From Paenibacillus vietnamensis (GTDB lineage: Bacteria; Bacillota; Bacilli; Paenibacillales; Paenibacillaceae): 64,000 nt of DNA. Position 1 is the first letter of the stretch. Each line of letters starts with the position of its first letter. A program made the position numbers and the translations under genes. The notes under the pieces were generated by a model that saw only the letters and a list, made by a program, of their open reading frames with translations, made no database searches and was not told the origin of the DNA. The stretch covers positions 62,001-126,000 of the forward strand of contig NZ_JAHMHW010000004.1 in the NCBI RefSeq assembly GCF_020169515.1, in the 5' to 3' direction. Below, in pieces: positions 61,993-64,000 of this stretch.

Positions 61993-62865
61993 CTATGATG
62001 CCAGCCGCCGCATCCTCAGCTTCTTCGCCACAATGCCCTGTGTCGGCGAGAACAGAAACGCCGCAACGAACAGGAGGGCGGATGCGCATACCATGCAGCC
62101 GGCGATGGAAGCGTCAAGTAAGACAGCCGCTCCGTAACCGATAAACGTGCTCGCAACGCCCGCCGCAACGCTTAATCCGATCATGACGCCCAGCCGTTCG
62201 GTCAGCAAATACGCCGTAGAGGCCGGAATGATCAGCATGCCGACAACGAGAATCGCCCCGACGCTCTCGAAGGAGCTGACGGTAGCCATCGATACGAGCC
62301 CCATCAGCAAATAATGGAACAAGGCAACCGGAATGCCGATCGCGGCTGCCAAGGCGGGATCAAAGGCACACAGCTTGAACTGCTTGTAGAACAAGCCGAT
62401 TACGGCCGAGATGACGATCAGCGTAAAGCCCAGCAGCCATACGGCCTTCGGCCCCATGCTGATGCCGCCGAGCTCCCACAGATTCCAGTGCACATAAGCG
62501 ATCTCGCCGTACAAAATGGCGTCCTGGTCCAGATGGACCTGTCTCGCGAATAAGCTGACAAGCACGACGCCGATCGCGAACAAGGCCGTGAACACAACGC
62601 CGATTGAAGCATCGGATTGAATGCCGCTCTGCTGGAACATTTGTATGAGAAACGTGGTGAGCAAGCCGAAAGCAAGGGCGGCGAGCATCATCAGCAGGGA
62701 GTCCCTGGATCCGCTGAGCAAAAAGGCGATTACGATGCCCGGCATAACCGAATGGCTGATCGCATCGCCGATCATCGCCATCTTGCGCAGAACCAGGAAG
62801 ACGCCAAGAATGCCGCAGCAGCCCGCTACGAGCGAGCCGGTCAGCAATATCCAAAATTCGCTCAT
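61993..62865 (-). CDS. mntD: Metal ABC transporter permease (MntD-like)
   Basis: This 290-residue permease of the ABC-3 family has about eight helices (VLRKMAMIGDAISHSVMPGI near the N-terminus). It imports Mn2+ or Zn2+. Two permease genes in tandem point to the MntCD manganese arrangement, since zinc systems have one. It overlaps the upstream permease gene by four bases (ATGA) and is the last gene of the operon. Confidence 0.87.
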   Translation of the reverse strand: MSEFWILLTGSLVAGCCGILGVFLVLRKMAMIGDAISHSVMPGIVIAFLLSGSRDSLLMMLAALAFGLLTTFLIQMFQQSGIQSDASIGVVFTALFAIGVVLVSLFARQVHLDQDAILYGEIAYVHWNLWELGGISMGPKAVWLLGFTLIVISAVIGLFYKQFKLCAFDPALAAAIGIPVALFHYLLMGLVSMATVSSFESVGAILVVGMLIIPASTAYLLTERLGVMIGLSVAAGVASTFIGYGAAVLLDASIAGCMVCASALLFVAAFLFSPTQGIVAKKLRMRRLAS

Positions 62866-63815
62866 AACGCCGCCTCCTTCTTCACGCCGTTATTGGCGCC
62901 GCTCTTGGCAAGCTGTTCGTTCTCCCGGGTAAAGCTCTTCTTAACCTGTTTTCTCAACAACCGTTTGGCGATTAATCCGCGCGTCGGACCGAACAGCACG
63001 GACACACCGAACAGCAATGTTGCCGCCAGAACCGTCACGGGTCCTGTCGGCAGATTGGAAACCGATGCGCTCATCAGGGTGCCGACGGCACCGCTTAACG
63101 CTCCGAATACGCCGGAGATCACGACCATCAAACCAAGTCTGTCCGTCCAGTATCTCGCCGAGACCGCCGGCGTAATCAGCAGCGCAGCGACGAGGACGAC
63201 GCCGACCGCCTGAATGCCCGCCACAACGGCCACAACGACCAGCAGCATAAGCAGCTGCTCCAGTAAAGCAACGGGGTAGCCGATGCCGCGCGCAAAGCCG
63301 GCATCGAACGATATCAGCTTGAATTGCTTGAATAACAGGGTGCATACGGTGATTAACAGCCCGCAGACGATGGACATCGTTACCACGTCCGAGGCGATCA
63401 TCGATGCGGCCTGCCCGAACAAAAACTTGTCGAGACCGGCCTGATTCCCGTAATCTCCATGCTGGATCAACGTCAACAGGACAATACCGAGTCCGAAAAA
63501 GCCGGACAGGACGATCCCCATCGCCGCATCCTGCTTAAGCTTCGTATGACGGGTTATATAACCGATCCCGAACGTGGCGAGCAGGCCTGCGGCGCCGGCG
63601 CCGATTAGAAACAGACCGATCGACTTGACGCCCGTCAGCATAAATGCGATACAGATGCCGGGAAGCGCCGCATGGGCAAGCGTGTCGCCCATCAGGCTTT
63701 GCTTCCTCAAATAAGAGAAACAACCGATAATGCCGCTGCTAAGTCCAAGCAGCGTGCATCCGAGAAAAATCCACTGCATATTCGGATCGGACAGCATCGA
63801 CCAAATGTCATTCAC
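62862..63815 (-). CDS. mntC: Metal ABC transporter permease (MntC-like)
   Basis: This 317-residue ABC-3 permease has the matching SYLRKQSLMGDTLAHAALPGI start and about nine helices. A cytoplasmic basic tail is present. It probably pairs with the downstream permease. The GTG start follows GGAGGG, and the ATPase gene ends three bases upstream. Confidence 0.87.
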   Translation of the reverse strand: MNDIWSMLSDPNMQWIFLGCTLLGLSSGIIGCFSYLRKQSLMGDTLAHAALPGICIAFMLTGVKSIGLFLIGAGAAGLLATFGIGYITRHTKLKQDAAMGIVLSGFFGLGIVLLTLIQHGDYGNQAGLDKFLFGQAASMIASDVVTMSIVCGLLITVCTLLFKQFKLISFDAGFARGIGYPVALLEQLLMLLVVVAVVAGIQAVGVVLVAALLITPAVSARYWTDRLGLMVVISGVFGALSGAVGTLMSASVSNLPTGPVTVLAATLLFGVSVLFGPTRGLIAKRLLRKQVKKSFTRENEQLAKSGANNGVKKEAAL

Positions 63816-63818
63816 GGC

Positions 63819-64000
63819 TTATCCCTCCTTACCGGCTGGAGAAGACGGCTGATGGCTGCGGTCGAGAAACGCCAGCCTGCCGCCGTACGTCTGCTGCAGC
63901 CGCTCCTGGGTGAACGTCTCCGCCGTCGGGCCGTAAGCCTGCAGCTCTACGTTGAGGAGAAGAACCGAATCAAAGTAATCCTGCACCGTAGCCAGATCAT
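63819..64000 (-). CDS. mntB: Metal ABC transporter ATP-binding protein, C-terminal end (cut by window edge)
   Basis: The last 59 codons of an ABC ATPase. The segment DLATVQDYFDSVLLLNVELQ, then GPTAETFTQERLQQTYGG, matches the C-terminus of Mn/Zn-type ATPases (MntB/ZnuC). The Walker motifs lie beyond the right edge. It precedes two permease genes in one operon. Confidence 0.85.
   Translation of the reverse strand, partial: DLATVQDYFDSVLLLNVELQAYGPTAETFTQERLQQTYGGRLAFLDRSHQPSSPAGKEG

Overview
The window is a chromosomal segment of an endospore-forming Gram-positive bacterium, most likely Paenibacillus or a close relative in Paenibacillaceae. This is inferred from gene content and not from a database search. 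The signs are: sporulation and germination genes (sda, ytxC, a gerA-gerB-gerC operon, a YheC/D-type ATP-grasp protein, a SpoVB-like flippase); the Firmicute replication pair dnaB-dnaI; B. subtilis-type SdhCAB; T-box, SAM-I and c-di-AMP leaders; strong AGGAGG ribosome sites; and the futalosine (mqn) menaquinone route. No tRNA, rRNA, CRISPR array, phage or insertion sequence was seen. Most of the window is core-type chromosome.

Layout. 1-1.6 kb: 5' end of thrS with a threonine T-box, then ytxC. 1.8-6.7 kb: mqnC, then a SAM-riboswitch operon metA-metI-metC. 6.8-11.3 kb: corA behind a structured leader, a LysR regulator, a PHP histidinol-phosphatase, an EamA transporter and an HxlR regulator. 11.6-17.4 kb: an endonuclease Q-like gene under a perfect Fur-type palindrome, sdhCAB and a divergent LysR gene. 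17.5-23.9 kb: ktrB-ktrA under a c-di-AMP riboswitch, a CPBP membrane protease, uvrC and yqzM. 24-27.3 kb: sulfate import cysP-cysT-cysW-yezD. 27.4-30 kb: dnaB-dnaI. 30-34.1 kb: yuiB, hemQ, a type II NADH dehydrogenase with a Rex site, and ferredoxin-NADP reductase yumC. 34.1-38 kb: a small zinc-ribbon protein, sda behind a cluster of DnaA boxes, a YheC/D-like gene and topB. 38-43 kb: a metallophosphoesterase, an MFS transporter and three unrecognised genes. 43-47.3 kb: a germinant-receptor operon and a collagen-like repeat protein. 47.4-48.3 kb: remains of a BceRS-BceAB-type module. 48.5-52 kb: an A-type Fe-S carrier, mqnE, yutJ, yuzB and a NifU-like protein. 52-56.5 kb: an unusual SDR, a HEPN-like protein, a UbiD-family decarboxylase and ctaA. 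56.6-64 kb: a thioredoxin-like protein, a lipoprotein, a SpoVB-like flippase, a DUF456 protein, a HAD phosphatase and the end of a manganese-type ABC operon.

Many genes serve one physiology. mqnC, mqnE and probably the UbiD-family enzyme make menaquinone. SdhCAB, NDH-2 and perhaps YutJ feed electrons into it. hemQ and ctaA supply heme for oxidases. Rex links NDH-2 to NADH state. Sulfate uptake and the SAM-controlled met operon are successive parts of sulfur assimilation.

There is no clear large undescribed system. The best leads are smaller: the Fur palindrome in front of endoQ, the corA leader, a hairpin that buries the start of a zinc-ribbon gene, a 120-bp nested palindrome, the DnaA-box cluster at sda, and the three-frame remnant of an antibiotic-sensing module.
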